64,000 nucleotides of DNA from JBDFMH01 sp047238125 (GTDB taxonomy: Bacteria; Pseudomonadota; Alphaproteobacteria; Sphingomonadales; Sphingomonadaceae): assembly GCF_047238125.1 (NCBI RefSeq), contig NZ_JBDFMH010000001.1:2914001-2978000 (forward strand), in the 5' to 3' direction. The notes below the pieces were generated by a model that searched no databases, was not told where the DNA came from, and worked only from the letters and a program-made list of their open reading frames with translations. The position numbers and the translations under genes are program-made. Shown piece after piece: positions 25,134 to 33,916 of this stretch (position 1 is the stretch's first letter; each line of letters starts with the position of its first letter).

Positions 25134-26042
25134 ATGGCCACCACTTTCGATCAAGCGATGCGGATGCCGGCGGATTGGCGCGATTTCCTCGCGCTGACCA
25201 AGCCGCGGGTGATGACGCTGGTCGTCTTCACGGGGCTGGCCGGGCTGCTGGCAGCCCCGGTTTCGATCCACCCGGTGCTGGGTTTCACCGCGATCCTGTG
25301 CATCGCGCTGGCCGCGGGCGCCGCCGCCGCGCTCAACATGTGGTGGGAAGCCGATATCGATGCGCTGATGAAGCGTACCGCGCGCCGGCCGTTGCCGGCC
25401 GGACGGATGGCGCGACAGGATGCGCTGCACTTCGGCGTCGGGCTCGGTGCCTTCTCGGTGCTGCTGATGGGCGTGGCGCTCAACTGGCTGGCGGCGGCGG
25501 TGCTGCTCGGCTCTATCCTGTTCTATGTGCTGATCTACACCGTGTGGCTCAAGCGCCGGACGCCGCAGAACATCGTGATAGGGGGTGCGGCCGGCGCCTT
25601 CCCGCCGCTGATCGGCTGGGTCGCGGCGACCGGCACGATCGATACGCTGCCGTTGCTGCTGTTCGCGCTGATCTTCCTGTGGACGCCGCCGCATTTCTGG
25701 GCGCTCGCGCTGTTCGTGCGGCCCGATTATGCGGCCGCTGGCGTGCCGATGCTGCCGGTGGTGGCGGGCGAGCGCACGACGCGTATCCAGATCCTGATCT
25801 ATGCGGTGGCGACTGCCGCGGCGGCTGTCGCTCCCTGGGCGCTGGGAATGACGGGCGCGCTCTATGGCGTGATCGCCACCGCGGGCAGCGCGCTGTTCGT
25901 CTGGCTGTCCGCACGGGTGGCGGTCAGCCGCGTTGTCGAGCCGGCGCAGATGGCGGCCGAAAAGGCGCTGTTCAAATATTCGATCGCCTATCTGTTCGTG
26001 CTGTTCGGCGCGGTCGCCGCGGATCGGATGCTGCTGGCATGA
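25134..26042 (+). CDS. ctaB: protohaem IX farnesyltransferase (haem O synthase)
   Basis: UbiA-family prenyltransferase of 302 residues that adds the farnesyl group to haem B, giving haem O, the precursor of the haem A in the oxidase. The prenyl-pyrophosphate motif NMWWEADIDALMKRTARRP contains the expected Asp residues, and VIGGAAGAFPPLIGW and FLWTPPHFWALAL are typical. Eight to nine membrane helices. The frame is open well upstream, but the protein begins at ATG 25134 (MATTFDQAMRMPADWRDFL). Its stop overlaps the next small gene by ATGA. Partner of cox11, coxC and SURF1 downstream. Confidence 0.96.
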   Translation: MATTFDQAMRMPADWRDFLALTKPRVMTLVVFTGLAGLLAAPVSIHPVLGFTAILCIALAAGAAAALNMWWEADIDALMKRTARRPLPAGRMARQDALHFGVGLGAFSVLLMGVALNWLAAAVLLGSILFYVLIYTVWLKRRTPQNIVIGGAAGAFPPLIGWVAATGTIDTLPLLLFALIFLWTPPHFWALALFVRPDYAAAGVPMLPVVAGERTTRIQILIYAVATAAAAVAPWALGMTGALYGVIATAGSALFVWLSARVAVSRVVEPAQMAAEKALFKYSIAYLFVLFGAVAADRMLLA

Positions 26043-26164
26043 CGCCCGATCCGACCCCGGAGGATATTCGCCGCCGCCAGCGGTCACGCGCCACGGTGAT
26101 GGCGCTGGTGCTGGGCGCGCTGGTGGTGCTGTTCTACGCCATCTCGATCGCGAAGATGAGCTGA
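26039..26164 (+). CDS. small single-helix membrane protein in the oxidase operon
   Basis: Only 41 residues: a charged N-terminal stretch (TPEDIRRRQRSR) and one membrane helix (VMALVLGALVVLFYAISIA), ending KMS. It starts in an ATGA overlap with ctaB and its TGA shares one base with the cox11 ATG, so it is tightly coupled to both. Small proteins at this position are common in alphaproteobacterial cox operons (sometimes called CoxF), probably helping oxidase assembly; function not established. Its size makes it easy to miss. Confidence 0.8.
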   Translation: MTPDPTPEDIRRRQRSRATVMALVLGALVVLFYAISIAKMS

Positions 26165-26724
26165 TGGCCACGCTGCCGCAACCGCGCCGCAACGCCCGCA
26201 CCGGGCTGATCTTCGCCGGATTGGCCGCGTCGATGATCGGCGTCGGCTTTGCCAGCGTGCCGCTCTACCGGATGTTCTGCCAGGTCACCGGCTTCGGCGG
26301 CACCACGATGCGCGCCGCCGACGGCACCGATGCGCCGGGCGCGGTCGGCAGGATGATGTCGGTGCGGTTCGATGCCAATGTCAGCCCCAACCTGGCATGG
26401 TCGTTCAAGCCGGAGAAGCCGACCGAGCGCGTTGCCGTGGGCGCGCGCGACATGGCGTTCTTTACCGCCACCAACGATGGCCCGACCGCCGTGAAGGGCA
26501 CCGCCACCTTCAACGTCACGCCGTCGCAGGCGGGGCAATATTTCACCAAGATCCAGTGCTTCTGCTTCACGGAGCAGACGCTGAAGCCCGGTGAGACGGT
26601 GCGCATGCCGGTGATCTTCTTCATCGATCCGGCGATCCTGAAGGATCCCGATGCCGGCGATATCAGCGAAATCACGCTCAGCTACACATTCTTCCCGGTG
26701 GAAACCGACAAGACGGTGAGCTAG
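26164..26724 (+). CDS. ctaG: cytochrome c oxidase assembly protein Cox11/CtaG
   Basis: Copper chaperone that inserts CuB into subunit I. One N-terminal membrane helix (LIFAGLAASMIGVGFASVPL) followed by a periplasmic immunoglobulin-like domain. The copper-binding CFCF motif (IQCFCFTEQTL) at about residue 132 and the VPLYRMFCQVTGFGG segment with the additional Cys are intact. 186 residues, the usual length. Coupled to the preceding small gene by a TGATG junction; coxC follows after 32 bp. Confidence 0.96.
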   Translation: MATLPQPRRNARTGLIFAGLAASMIGVGFASVPLYRMFCQVTGFGGTTMRAADGTDAPGAVGRMMSVRFDANVSPNLAWSFKPEKPTERVAVGARDMAFFTATNDGPTAVKGTATFNVTPSQAGQYFTKIQCFCFTEQTLKPGETVRMPVIFFIDPAILKDPDAGDISEITLSYTFFPVETDKTVS

Positions 26725-26756
26725 GGACGACCGACAAGGGACTAGAGGGCAGCACG

Positions 26757-27578
26757 ATGGCCGGTGCCAAGAACCACGATTATCATATTCTTCCCCCCAG
26801 CATCTGGCCGCTCGTCGGCTCGATGGCGGCGCTGGTGCTGGCGTCGGGCGGCATCATGTGGATGCATTCGCACCCCTATGGGCCGTGGGTGTTCGCGCTT
26901 GGCATCGCCGGCATTCTGTTCACCTTCTACAGCTGGTGGTCCGATGTGATCCGCGAGGCGCATGCCGGCGATCATACCCCGGTGGTGTCGCTGCACCTGC
27001 GCTACGGCATGATCCTGTTCATCGCCTCGGAAGTGATGTTCTTCGTCGGCTGGTTCTGGGCCTTTTTCGATTTCTCGCTGTTTCCGTCCACGGTCGATGC
27101 GGTCGGCGGCACCTGGCCGCCCAAGGGGATCGAGGTCATCGATCCGTTCGGCTTCCCGCTGCTGAACACGCTGATCCTGCTGTGCTCGGGCACAACCGTT
27201 ACCTGGGCGCATCACGCGCTGCTGCACGGCGATCGCAAGGGGCTGATCAACGGCCTCTGGCTCACGATCATCCTGGGCACCGTCTTCACCTTCATCCAGG
27301 GCTATGAATATGCCCACGCCCCGTTCGCCTTCAAAGGGCTGAACTATGGCGCGGCCTTCTTCATGGCGACCGGTTTTCATGGCTTCCACGTGCTGGTCGG
27401 CACGATCTTCCTGATCGTCTGCCTCGTCCGTGCCTACAAGGGCCACTTCACCCCGCGCCAGCATTTCGGCTTCGAGGCGGCGGCCTGGTACTGGCACTTC
27501 GTCGACGTCGTGTGGCTGTTCCTGTTCGTCACCATCTATGTCTGGGGCGGCTGGGGCGCGCCGGTCCACGGCGGCTGA
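26757..27578 (+). CDS. coxC: cytochrome c oxidase subunit III
   Basis: Core subunit of the aa3 oxidase, 273 residues, seven membrane helices. It begins MAGAKNHDYHILPPSIWP; the landmarks SEVMFFVGWFWAFF and the C-terminal WYWHFVDVVWLFLF are diagnostic. Subunit III stabilises the enzyme and helps deliver protons to the D channel of subunit I. A GAGGG lies before the ATG. Separated from coxB-ctaD by ctaB, the small protein and cox11, as in many alphaproteobacteria. Confidence 0.97.
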   Translation: MAGAKNHDYHILPPSIWPLVGSMAALVLASGGIMWMHSHPYGPWVFALGIAGILFTFYSWWSDVIREAHAGDHTPVVSLHLRYGMILFIASEVMFFVGWFWAFFDFSLFPSTVDAVGGTWPPKGIEVIDPFGFPLLNTLILLCSGTTVTWAHHALLHGDRKGLINGLWLTIILGTVFTFIQGYEYAHAPFAFKGLNYGAAFFMATGFHGFHVLVGTIFLIVCLVRAYKGHFTPRQHFGFEAAAWYWHFVDVVWLFLFVTIYVWGGWGAPVHGG

Positions 27579-27655
27579 TCGGGCCACACGGCAACCGGAT
27601 TCGCGGCCGCGTCTCCCCGGTGGAGGCGCGGCCGCATCCGTTCTGGAGACATGGG

Positions 27656-28024
27656 ATGGCCGAGCCTGCGCCCGCCGAAGTCGCCCTGAAGGGGCTGTGC
27701 CCACGTTGCGGCGCGACCGGGCTGTTCGCCGGCTTCGCGCGATTCGCGCCGGCCTGCCGCGTCTGCGGGCTGGATTTCGCGGCTTTCAACGTCGGTGACG
27801 GGCCGGCGGCGTTCCTGACGCTCGGGCTGGGCGCACTGATCTCGATCCTGGCGATTTCGGTCGAACTGGCCTTCTCACCGCCCGCATGGGTGCACCTGAT
27901 CCTGTGGTTGCCGCTGTCGATCCTGCTCGTGATCGGATCGCTCCGGTTGGCCAAGGGCGCGCTGATTGCGCTGGAATATCGCAATGCCGCGCGCGAGGGG
28001 CGGATCGCGGAGCGCCGTCCGTGA
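27656..28024 (+). CDS. DUF983 family zinc-ribbon membrane protein
   Basis: Protein of 122 residues with an N-terminal zinc-ribbon (CPRCG at about 15-19 and CRVCG around 37-41) and two membrane helices (LTLGLGALISILAISVELAF, then LILWLPLSILLVIGSLRL). The DUF983 family is widespread next to oxidase and SURF1 genes; its function is unknown, with a role in oxidase biogenesis inferred from position. The chosen ATG (27656) has GGAG 7 nt upstream; a nearby ATG at 27651 is out of frame. The stop overlaps the SURF1 start (GTGA). Confidence 0.88.
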   Translation: MAEPAPAEVALKGLCPRCGATGLFAGFARFAPACRVCGLDFAAFNVGDGPAAFLTLGLGALISILAISVELAFSPPAWVHLILWLPLSILLVIGSLRLAKGALIALEYRNAAREGRIAERRP

Positions 28025-28638
28025 AGCGGTTGCCGCTGATCCCGACCATCATCGTCGGCTTGGCCGTCGCCGCGATGATCGCGCTCGGCATCTGGCAGCT
28101 CGGCCGGGCGCGCGAGAAGGCAGCGCTGCTGAAATCCTACGCAGCGGCGAGCGCTCAGCCGTCGACCGGCTTCCCGATGATTCCGACCGACCAGACGCTG
28201 CTGTTCCGCCGCGCGTCCGCCTTCTGCCTGCAGCCGGTGTCCGAACGGGTGGAAAGCGGTCGCAGCGCCGACGGCCGATCGGGCTGGCGTCACATCGCCG
28301 CGTGCCGGCGCGGCGGGGGCGAGGGGCCCGGCATGTCGGTTGATATTGGCTGGTCGGCCGACTTCACGACCCGCAGCGGTTGGCGGGGTGGGCCGATATC
28401 CGGCGTGATCGCGCCCGCGCCCGATCATAGCAGCCTGGTGGCGCGCGCGACGGGGCGTGCGCCACCACGCGAGATCATGCTGGTCTCGGCAACGCCCGCG
28501 CCCGGCTTGGTTGCCAGTGCACCGCCTTCTCCGGCCGATGTGCCGAACAACCATCTGGCCTATGCCGTACAGTGGTTCCTGTTCGCTGGGGTCGCCGCGC
28601 TGATCTACGGGCTGGCGCTGCGCTGGCGTCGCCGCTAA
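28021..28638 (+). CDS. SURF1 family cytochrome oxidase biogenesis protein
   Basis: Protein of 205 residues with the SURF1 plan: N-terminal membrane helix (IPTIIVGLAVAAMIALGIWQLGR includes the typical GIWQL), a periplasmic domain, and a C-terminal helix preceded by NNHLAYAVQWFLFAG, which is the family signature. SURF1 helps haem A insertion into subunit I. It is shorter and more divergent in the middle than the roughly 240-residue average. GTG start overlaps the DUF983 stop. The next gene, thrC, begins 11 bp later. Confidence 0.9.
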   Translation: MKRLPLIPTIIVGLAVAAMIALGIWQLGRAREKAALLKSYAAASAQPSTGFPMIPTDQTLLFRRASAFCLQPVSERVESGRSADGRSGWRHIAACRRGGGEGPGMSVDIGWSADFTTRSGWRGGPISGVIAPAPDHSSLVARATGRAPPREIMLVSATPAPGLVASAPPSPADVPNNHLAYAVQWFLFAGVAALIYGLALRWRRR

Positions 28639-28649
28639 GCCGCGCCCCC

Positions 28650-30050
28650 ATGCGTTATCAGAGCACCCGCGGCAGCGCGCCCGTCCTCGATTTCGAGCAG
28701 GTCACGCTCGCCGGTCTCGCCGCGGACGGCGGGCTTTACGTGCCGGAATCCTGGCCTGCCTTCACCCGCGATCAGATCGCGGCGCTGGCCGGGCTGTCCT
28801 ATGTCGATACTGCGGTGGCAGTCATGGCGCCGTTCGTGGGCGATGCGATCTCGCGTGAAGACCTGCGCACACTGTGTGCCGATGCCTACGGTCGGTTCGA
28901 TCACGCCGCGGTGACGCCGTTGGTGCAGCTTGATGCGCGGCACTGGCTGCTCGAACTGTTCCACGGGCCGACGCTGGCGTTCAAGGATGTCGCGTTGCAG
29001 CTGCTGGGACTGTTGTTCGAACGCTTCCTGTCGCGCCGCGAGACGCATCTGACGGTGATCGGCGCGACATCGGGGGATACCGGATCGGCGGCGATCGATG
29101 CGCTGGCGGGGCGCGCGAAGGTCGACGTTTTCATGCTGCATCCGCAGGGACGCGTGTCCGACGTGCAGCGTCGGCAGATGACCACGGTGCTGGCGCCCAA
29201 CGTCTACAACATCGCGATCGATGGCAGCTTCGACGATGCCCAGGCGCTGGTGAAGGCGATGTTCGGCGATCGCGACTTTGCCGGGCGGTTTGATCTGTCC
29301 GCGGTCAATTCGATCAACTGGGCCAGGCTGATGGCGCAGATCGTCTATTATTTCTACGCCGCGGTCCGGCTGGGAGGGCCCGACCGGCCGGTGGCCTTCT
29401 CGGTGCCGACCGGCAATTTCGGCGACGTGTTCGCGGGCTATGTGGCCGCCAGGATGGGACTGCCGATCGTGCGGCTGATCGTGGCCACCAACGTCAACGA
29501 CATCTTGCACCGAGCGCTTTCGTCCGGGGATTATTCGGTGGGCGGCGTCACGGCGACCTCGGCCCCGTCGATGGATATCCAGGTCAGTTCCAATTTCGAA
29601 CGGCTGCTGTTCGATCTGCATGGCCGCGACGGCGAAGCGCTTGCTGCGACGATGACGGGGTTCGAGGCATCGAAGGCGCTCGCCATTCCTGCCGCGATGC
29701 GCACCGAAGCAGCCGGGCTGTTCGCCAGCCACCGCGTCGATGCCGACGGCATGGCGCTGGCAATGCGCTGGGCCGCGCAGGAGACTTGCCAGATCATCGA
29801 TCCGCATACCGGCATCGGCCTCGCCGCCGCGCGCGCCGCGGACCTGCCGGCGGACGTGCCGGTGGTGACGCTGGCGACCGCGCACCCAGCCAAGTTCCGC
29901 GACGCGGTCGAGCGCGCGACCGGGCAGCGGCCGAATCTGCCGCGCCGGATCGCTGGCCTGTTCGAGCGCGAGGAGCGGTTCGCGACGCTGCCGGCGGACA
30001 TCGCCGCGATCGAAGCGTGGATCGCCGAGCGCGCCACGCCGCGGCCATGA
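28650..30050 (+). CDS. thrC: threonine synthase
   Basis: PLP enzyme converting O-phospho-L-homoserine to L-threonine. 466 residues, the long (class 2, yeast-like) type. The PLP lysine is Lys112 in GPTLAFKDVALQ; the phosphate-binding loop GATSGDTGSAAI and SVPTGNFGDVFAGY follow. Start at ATG 28650, right after SURF1. Its stop overlaps the M16 peptidase start by ATGA. The thrC to M16 peptidase pairing is a recurring order in this group of bacteria. Confidence 0.97.
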   Translation: MRYQSTRGSAPVLDFEQVTLAGLAADGGLYVPESWPAFTRDQIAALAGLSYVDTAVAVMAPFVGDAISREDLRTLCADAYGRFDHAAVTPLVQLDARHWLLELFHGPTLAFKDVALQLLGLLFERFLSRRETHLTVIGATSGDTGSAAIDALAGRAKVDVFMLHPQGRVSDVQRRQMTTVLAPNVYNIAIDGSFDDAQALVKAMFGDRDFAGRFDLSAVNSINWARLMAQIVYYFYAAVRLGGPDRPVAFSVPTGNFGDVFAGYVAARMGLPIVRLIVATNVNDILHRALSSGDYSVGGVTATSAPSMDIQVSSNFERLLFDLHGRDGEALAATMTGFEASKALAIPAAMRTEAAGLFASHRVDADGMALAMRWAAQETCQIIDPHTGIGLAAARAADLPADVPVVTLATAHPAKFRDAVERATGQRPNLPRRIAGLFEREERFATLPADIAAIEAWIAERATPRP

Positions 30051-31276
30051 CCGCGCGGCTGCACCGGCTGGGCAACGGCCTGACCGTCGCGGTCGAACCA
30101 GTACCGGGTGTCGAGACGCTGGCGGTGGGCCTTTACGCCGATGTCGGTGCGCGCCACGAGCCTGCCGGGCTCGCCGGCCTGGCGCACATGGTCGAGCATA
30201 TGGTGTTCAAGGGCGCCGGCAACCGCGATGCGCGCGCCATCGCCGAGGATATAGAGGATGCCGGCGGCAGCATCAACGCGTGGACGGCCCGCGACCATAC
30301 GGTGTTCAACGCGCGCATGCTGGCGGATGATCTTGCGCTGGGGGTCGAGCTGATCGCCGATCTGGTGCGAACGCCGCATCTGGATGCCGCCGAGCTCGAC
30401 CGCGAGCGGCAGGTCGTACTCTCCGAACTCGGCGAATCGCGCGATGCGCCTGACGATATCGTGTTCGATCACTTGCAGGCGCAGGCTTATGCCGGCCAAC
30501 CGCTCGGTACCCCGGTGCTGGGCGACGAGGCGAGCATCGCTGCATTCACCGATGCCGACCTGCGTGATTGGATCGCGACCCGCTACCGGCCGGGTGGGCT
30601 GGTACTGGCGGCGGCCGGGAAGGTGGATGAGGATGCGCTGCTGAAGCTGGCCGAGGCGCGGTTCGGCGATCTTGCGCCAGGCCATGCACCGGCCGCGTCG
30701 GCAGCGGCGTTCACCGGCGGCGCGCATCATGATCGTCGCCGGTTCGATCAGATGCAGCTGGCGATCGCGCATCCCGGTGTCGGCTATCGCGATCCGGCGG
30801 TGCATGCCCTGTCGCTGTTCGCGCAGGTGGCCGGCGGGGGCATGTCATCCCGCCTGTTCCAGCAGGTACGCGAGGAACGTGGTCTCGCCTATTCGATCTA
30901 TGCCTGGTCGCAAAGCTATGCCGAGACCGGCATGCTGGGCGTGCACTGCGCGGCGGCGCGCGATGCCGCGGGCGAAGCGTTCGCGTTGATGCAGCGCGTG
31001 CTGGCGGAGACCGCCGAAGGGCTTACCCAGGCCGAGCTCGACCGCGCCAAGGCACAATCGCGCGCCGGCTTGCTGATGGGTCTGGAGGGGCCGAGCGCCC
31101 GCTGCGACCATCTTGCACGCCAGATCCAGGTCCATGGCCGGATCGTGCCACCGGCCGAAACCGTCGCTGCGATCGATGCGGTGACTGTGGATACCGCTCG
31201 TGCCGCCGGGAGCGCGGCGCTGGCCGGCAACGCGGCGATCGCGACCGTTGGGGGCACGTTGAGGAAGGCGGCATGA
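30047..31276 (+). CDS. M16 family zinc peptidase (processing-peptidase-like)
   Basis: Protein of 409 residues of the insulinase/mitochondrial processing peptidase family. The inverted zinc motif HxxEH is HMVEH at residues 47-51, with the third ligand Glu expected in the helix about 75 residues on (DRERQVVLSELGESRD). A second, inactive M16 domain fills the C-terminal half (GGMSSRLFQQVREERGLAYS). No signal peptide, so probably cytosolic; substrates unknown. The gene is coupled to thrC upstream and to the methyltransferase downstream by ATGA overlaps at both ends. Confidence 0.93.
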   Translation: MTARLHRLGNGLTVAVEPVPGVETLAVGLYADVGARHEPAGLAGLAHMVEHMVFKGAGNRDARAIAEDIEDAGGSINAWTARDHTVFNARMLADDLALGVELIADLVRTPHLDAAELDRERQVVLSELGESRDAPDDIVFDHLQAQAYAGQPLGTPVLGDEASIAAFTDADLRDWIATRYRPGGLVLAAAGKVDEDALLKLAEARFGDLAPGHAPAASAAAFTGGAHHDRRRFDQMQLAIAHPGVGYRDPAVHALSLFAQVAGGGMSSRLFQQVREERGLAYSIYAWSQSYAETGMLGVHCAAARDAAGEAFALMQRVLAETAEGLTQAELDRAKAQSRAGLLMGLEGPSARCDHLARQIQVHGRIVPPAETVAAIDAVTVDTARAAGSAALAGNAAIATVGGTLRKAA

Positions 31277-32142
31277 GCCGCGACCTGCTGACCCTGATCG
31301 CCGAGCCGTGGGAGGATTACGGCCTGGTCGATTCGGGCTATGGCCGCAAACTCGAACGCTATGGCCGCTTCCGCTTCATCCGGCCTGAGCCGCAGGCGAT
31401 GTGGGCGCCGGCCGCCGATGACTGGCAGGCGGATGGCGATTTCATCGGTGCATCCGATGAGGACGGCGGCGGCAAGTGGCATCTGTCGCGCGATGTGCCG
31501 CATGGCGGCTGGCACCTGCGCTGGAACGAGCTGCGGTTCACCGCGCAGAACACGCCGTTCCGTCACCTCGCCTTCTTCCCGGATATGGCCCCGCAATGGG
31601 TGTGGATGCGCGATCGGGTGGCCGAGGGCGATGAGGTGATGAACCTGTTCGGCTATACCGGCGTCGGCACCCTGGCGTTGGCCGCGCGCGGGGCGAAAGT
31701 CACCCATGTCGATGCGTCCAAAAAATCGGTCGAGGCGGGCAAGGCCAACGCCTTCCTGTCCGACATGGCCGATCGCCCGATCCGCTGGATGGTGGACGAC
31801 GCCGCCAAGTTCACCGCGCGCGAAGTGCGGCGCGGGCGGCGCTATCACGGCATCATGCTCGATCCGCCGAAGTTCGGTCGCGGCCCGACCGGCGAGATCT
31901 GGCGGCTGGAGGAGGGGCTGCCGGGGCTGATCGCGGATTGTGTCGCGTTGTTGGGGCCGGAGTCGAAGTTTCTGGTGCTCACCGTCTACGCGGTGCGGAT
32001 GTCGGCGCTCGCGATCGGCGAATTGCTCACACAGGCGACCGCGCATCTGGGCGGCCGCGTCGAGATCGGCGAGATGGCCGTACGCGAAGAGGCGCGCGGG
32101 CTGCTGCTGCCCACCGCGATCTTCGCGCGGTGGGTCAGGTAA
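31273..32142 (+). CDS. class I SAM-dependent methyltransferase (RlmI/RlmK-like)
   Basis: Protein of 289 residues. The SAM-binding motif is NLFGYTGVGTLALAARGA at about 123-140, followed by THVDASKKSVE, and the catalytic-region motif LDPPKFGRG at about 197-205 is that of the RlmI/RlmK group of 23S rRNA cytosine/guanine methyltransferases. The true rRNA position is not predictable. ATG overlaps the M16 peptidase stop (ATGA). It ends 24 bp before the convergent panC stop. Confidence 0.88.
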   Translation: MSRDLLTLIAEPWEDYGLVDSGYGRKLERYGRFRFIRPEPQAMWAPAADDWQADGDFIGASDEDGGGKWHLSRDVPHGGWHLRWNELRFTAQNTPFRHLAFFPDMAPQWVWMRDRVAEGDEVMNLFGYTGVGTLALAARGAKVTHVDASKKSVEAGKANAFLSDMADRPIRWMVDDAAKFTAREVRRGRRYHGIMLDPPKFGRGPTGEIWRLEEGLPGLIADCVALLGPESKFLVLTVYAVRMSALAIGELLTQATAHLGGRVEIGEMAVREEARGLLLPTAIFARWVR

Positions 32143-32146
32143 GGTC

Positions 32147-32166
32147 CTTCCCCTTCCGAGGGAGGG
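32147..32166. repeat. short hairpin between convergent genes
   Basis: CCTTCCCCTTCCGAGGGAGGG region: CCTTCC and GGAGG pair around GAG. It fills the 24-bp gap between the methyltransferase and panC stops. The sequence resembles the small LPREG-type intergenic repeat of sphingomonads. Possible weak bidirectional terminator. Confidence 0.4.
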
Positions 32167-33018
32167 TTATTCCGAGGCGGGCAGAACCGCCAGATTGTCG
32201 ATCAGCCGGGTGCGGCCGAGCTTCGCGGCGGCCAGCAGCCGCGCGGGACCGTCGAGCGTATCGATCGCCTCGAGCTTCCGCGCATCGACCAGCGTGACAT
32301 AATCAATCGGATCGAAGCCGGCATCCGCCAGCCGTTTGCGGGCCATGTCCAGCGCATCCGCCACCGGCGCGCCCTTCGCGATGCTCGCCGCCGCTTCGCC
32401 CAGCGCGCGCGGCAAAGTCCGCGCGGCGACGCGCTCCTCGGGAGTAAGATAGGCGTTGCGCGAGGAGAGGGCGAGGCCGTCGTCGTCGCGCTGGGTGGGC
32501 AGGCCGATCACCTCGACCCCGAGATCGAGATCCGTGGCCATGCGGGCGACGATCTGGAGCTGCTGGTAATCCTTCTCGCCGAACACGGCGACATCGGGCC
32601 GCACCTGGTTGAACAGCTTGGAAACGACCGTCGCCACGCCATCGAAATGACCGGGGCGGGCGGCGCCGTCGAGATGCGCCGAGATGCCCGCAACCGAGAC
32701 CGCGGTGGCGAAGCCCGCCGGATACATCTCGGCCACCTCGGGCGCCCACAATATGTCGACGCCCGCGTCGTCGAGTAGCTTGGCATCGCTCGCCTCGCGG
32801 CGCGGATAGGCGGCAAAATCCTCGTTCGGGCCAAATTGGGTGGGATTGACGAAGATCGACACGACCACCCGGTCCGCGCGCCGGCGCGCTTCGGCCACCA
32901 GCGCCATGTGCCCGGCATGCAGCGCCCCCATCGTGGGCACCAGCGCCACGCGCTCGCCAGCCGCGCGAAAGGCGGCGACGGCGCTGCGCAGCGCGTCGAC
33001 TGTACGAACCGTTTGCAC
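32167..33018 (-). CDS. panC: pantoate--beta-alanine ligase
   Basis: ATP-dependent synthesis of pantothenate from pantoate and beta-alanine. 283 residues. The nucleotidyltransferase HxGH motif is HAGH at 34-37 (within PTMGALHAGH); other landmarks are IFVNPTQFGPNEDFAAYPR, FGEKDYQQL and ALSSRNAYL. The frame is open to 33174, but a GTG at 33016-33018 preceded by GGAGGGGG with 7-nt spacing gives the expected N-terminus (MQTVRTVDALRSAV). panB is not adjacent. Divergent from mipZ. Confidence 0.96.
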   Translation of the reverse strand: MQTVRTVDALRSAVAAFRAAGERVALVPTMGALHAGHMALVAEARRRADRVVVSIFVNPTQFGPNEDFAAYPRREASDAKLLDDAGVDILWAPEVAEMYPAGFATAVSVAGISAHLDGAARPGHFDGVATVVSKLFNQVRPDVAVFGEKDYQQLQIVARMATDLDLGVEVIGLPTQRDDDGLALSSRNAYLTPEERVAARTLPRALGEAAASIAKGAPVADALDMARKRLADAGFDPIDYVTLVDARKLEAIDTLDGPARLLAAAKLGRTRLIDNLAVLPASE

Positions 33019-33121
33019 GCGAAGGCCCCCTCCGATAGGTGCGGAGGCGCGTCTTAGGGGGGCGCAGCCGGGAAGATCAAGCGCGGAATGCGGCTCCGCG
33101 CAGGGGGCAGCCGAGGGGCCA

Positions 33122-33916
33122 GTGCAAAAAGCGCATCTCATTGTGTTCGCAAACGAAAAAGGCGGTTCGGGCAAATCGACGACAGCCGTGCATGTCGCCG
33201 TGGCGATGGCGGCGGCGGGGCGGCGGGTGGCCGCGCTCGATCTGGATCACCGCCAGCGAACCTTCGGCCGCTACATGGACAACCGCGCCGCGACCATCCG
33301 GCGCGAGGGTGTCGATCTGCCGATGCCGTTCCACGAGACGCTGGATCCGATGCGCGGCCCCCATGTCGGCGAACGGATCGAGGCGCTGCGCGAAGAGGTG
33401 GACGTGATCGTGGTCGATACGCCGGGTCGCGACGATGCGCAGGCGCGCGCCGCGATCGAACGCGCCGATACGCTGGTGACGCCGATCAACGACAGTTTCG
33501 TCGATCTCGATCTGATCGGGCAGGTCCACCCCGACACGTTCAAGGTGCAGCGGCCGAGTTTCTATGCCGAGATCGTGTGGGATGCACGCAAGGTACGCGC
33601 CAAGGTGGATGGCGGCACGGTCGACTGGGTGGTGCTGCGCAACCGGCTGCAGCATGTCGAGGCGCGCAACATGCGACGCGTGGCCGCGGCGCTGGGCGAG
33701 CTTTCGAAGCGGGTCGGCTTCCGCGTCATTCCCGGCCTGTCCGAACGCGTGATCTATCGCGAGCTCTTTCCGCGCGGGCTGACCCTGCTGGATCTGCAGA
33801 CGATCGGCGGCGAGGCCGGGATCGCCCATGTCGCCGCGCGCCAGGAACTGCGCGAGATGGTGGCCGGGCTGGCGCTGCCCGACTGGGTGAAGCAGAAGCT
33901 GCCGGAAGCAGTCTGA
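33122..33916 (+). CDS. mipZ: division-plane positioning ATPase MipZ (ParA family)
   Basis: Deviant-Walker ParA-type ATPase, 264 residues. Walker A KGGSGKST at 13-20, switch region VVDTPGRDD, and the long insertions typical of MipZ rather than ParA/Soj. In Caulobacter MipZ binds ParB near the origins and blocks FtsZ polymerisation, forcing the ring to mid-cell; the same job is expected here. GTG start at 33122, preceded by GAGGGG; the frame open upstream lies over the divergent panC start. It is followed, with TGATG overlap, by a membrane J-protein. Confidence 0.92.
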   Translation: MQKAHLIVFANEKGGSGKSTTAVHVAVAMAAAGRRVAALDLDHRQRTFGRYMDNRAATIRREGVDLPMPFHETLDPMRGPHVGERIEALREEVDVIVVDTPGRDDAQARAAIERADTLVTPINDSFVDLDLIGQVHPDTFKVQRPSFYAEIVWDARKVRAKVDGGTVDWVVLRNRLQHVEARNMRRVAAALGELSKRVGFRVIPGLSERVIYRELFPRGLTLLDLQTIGGEAGIAHVAARQELREMVAGLALPDWVKQKLPEAV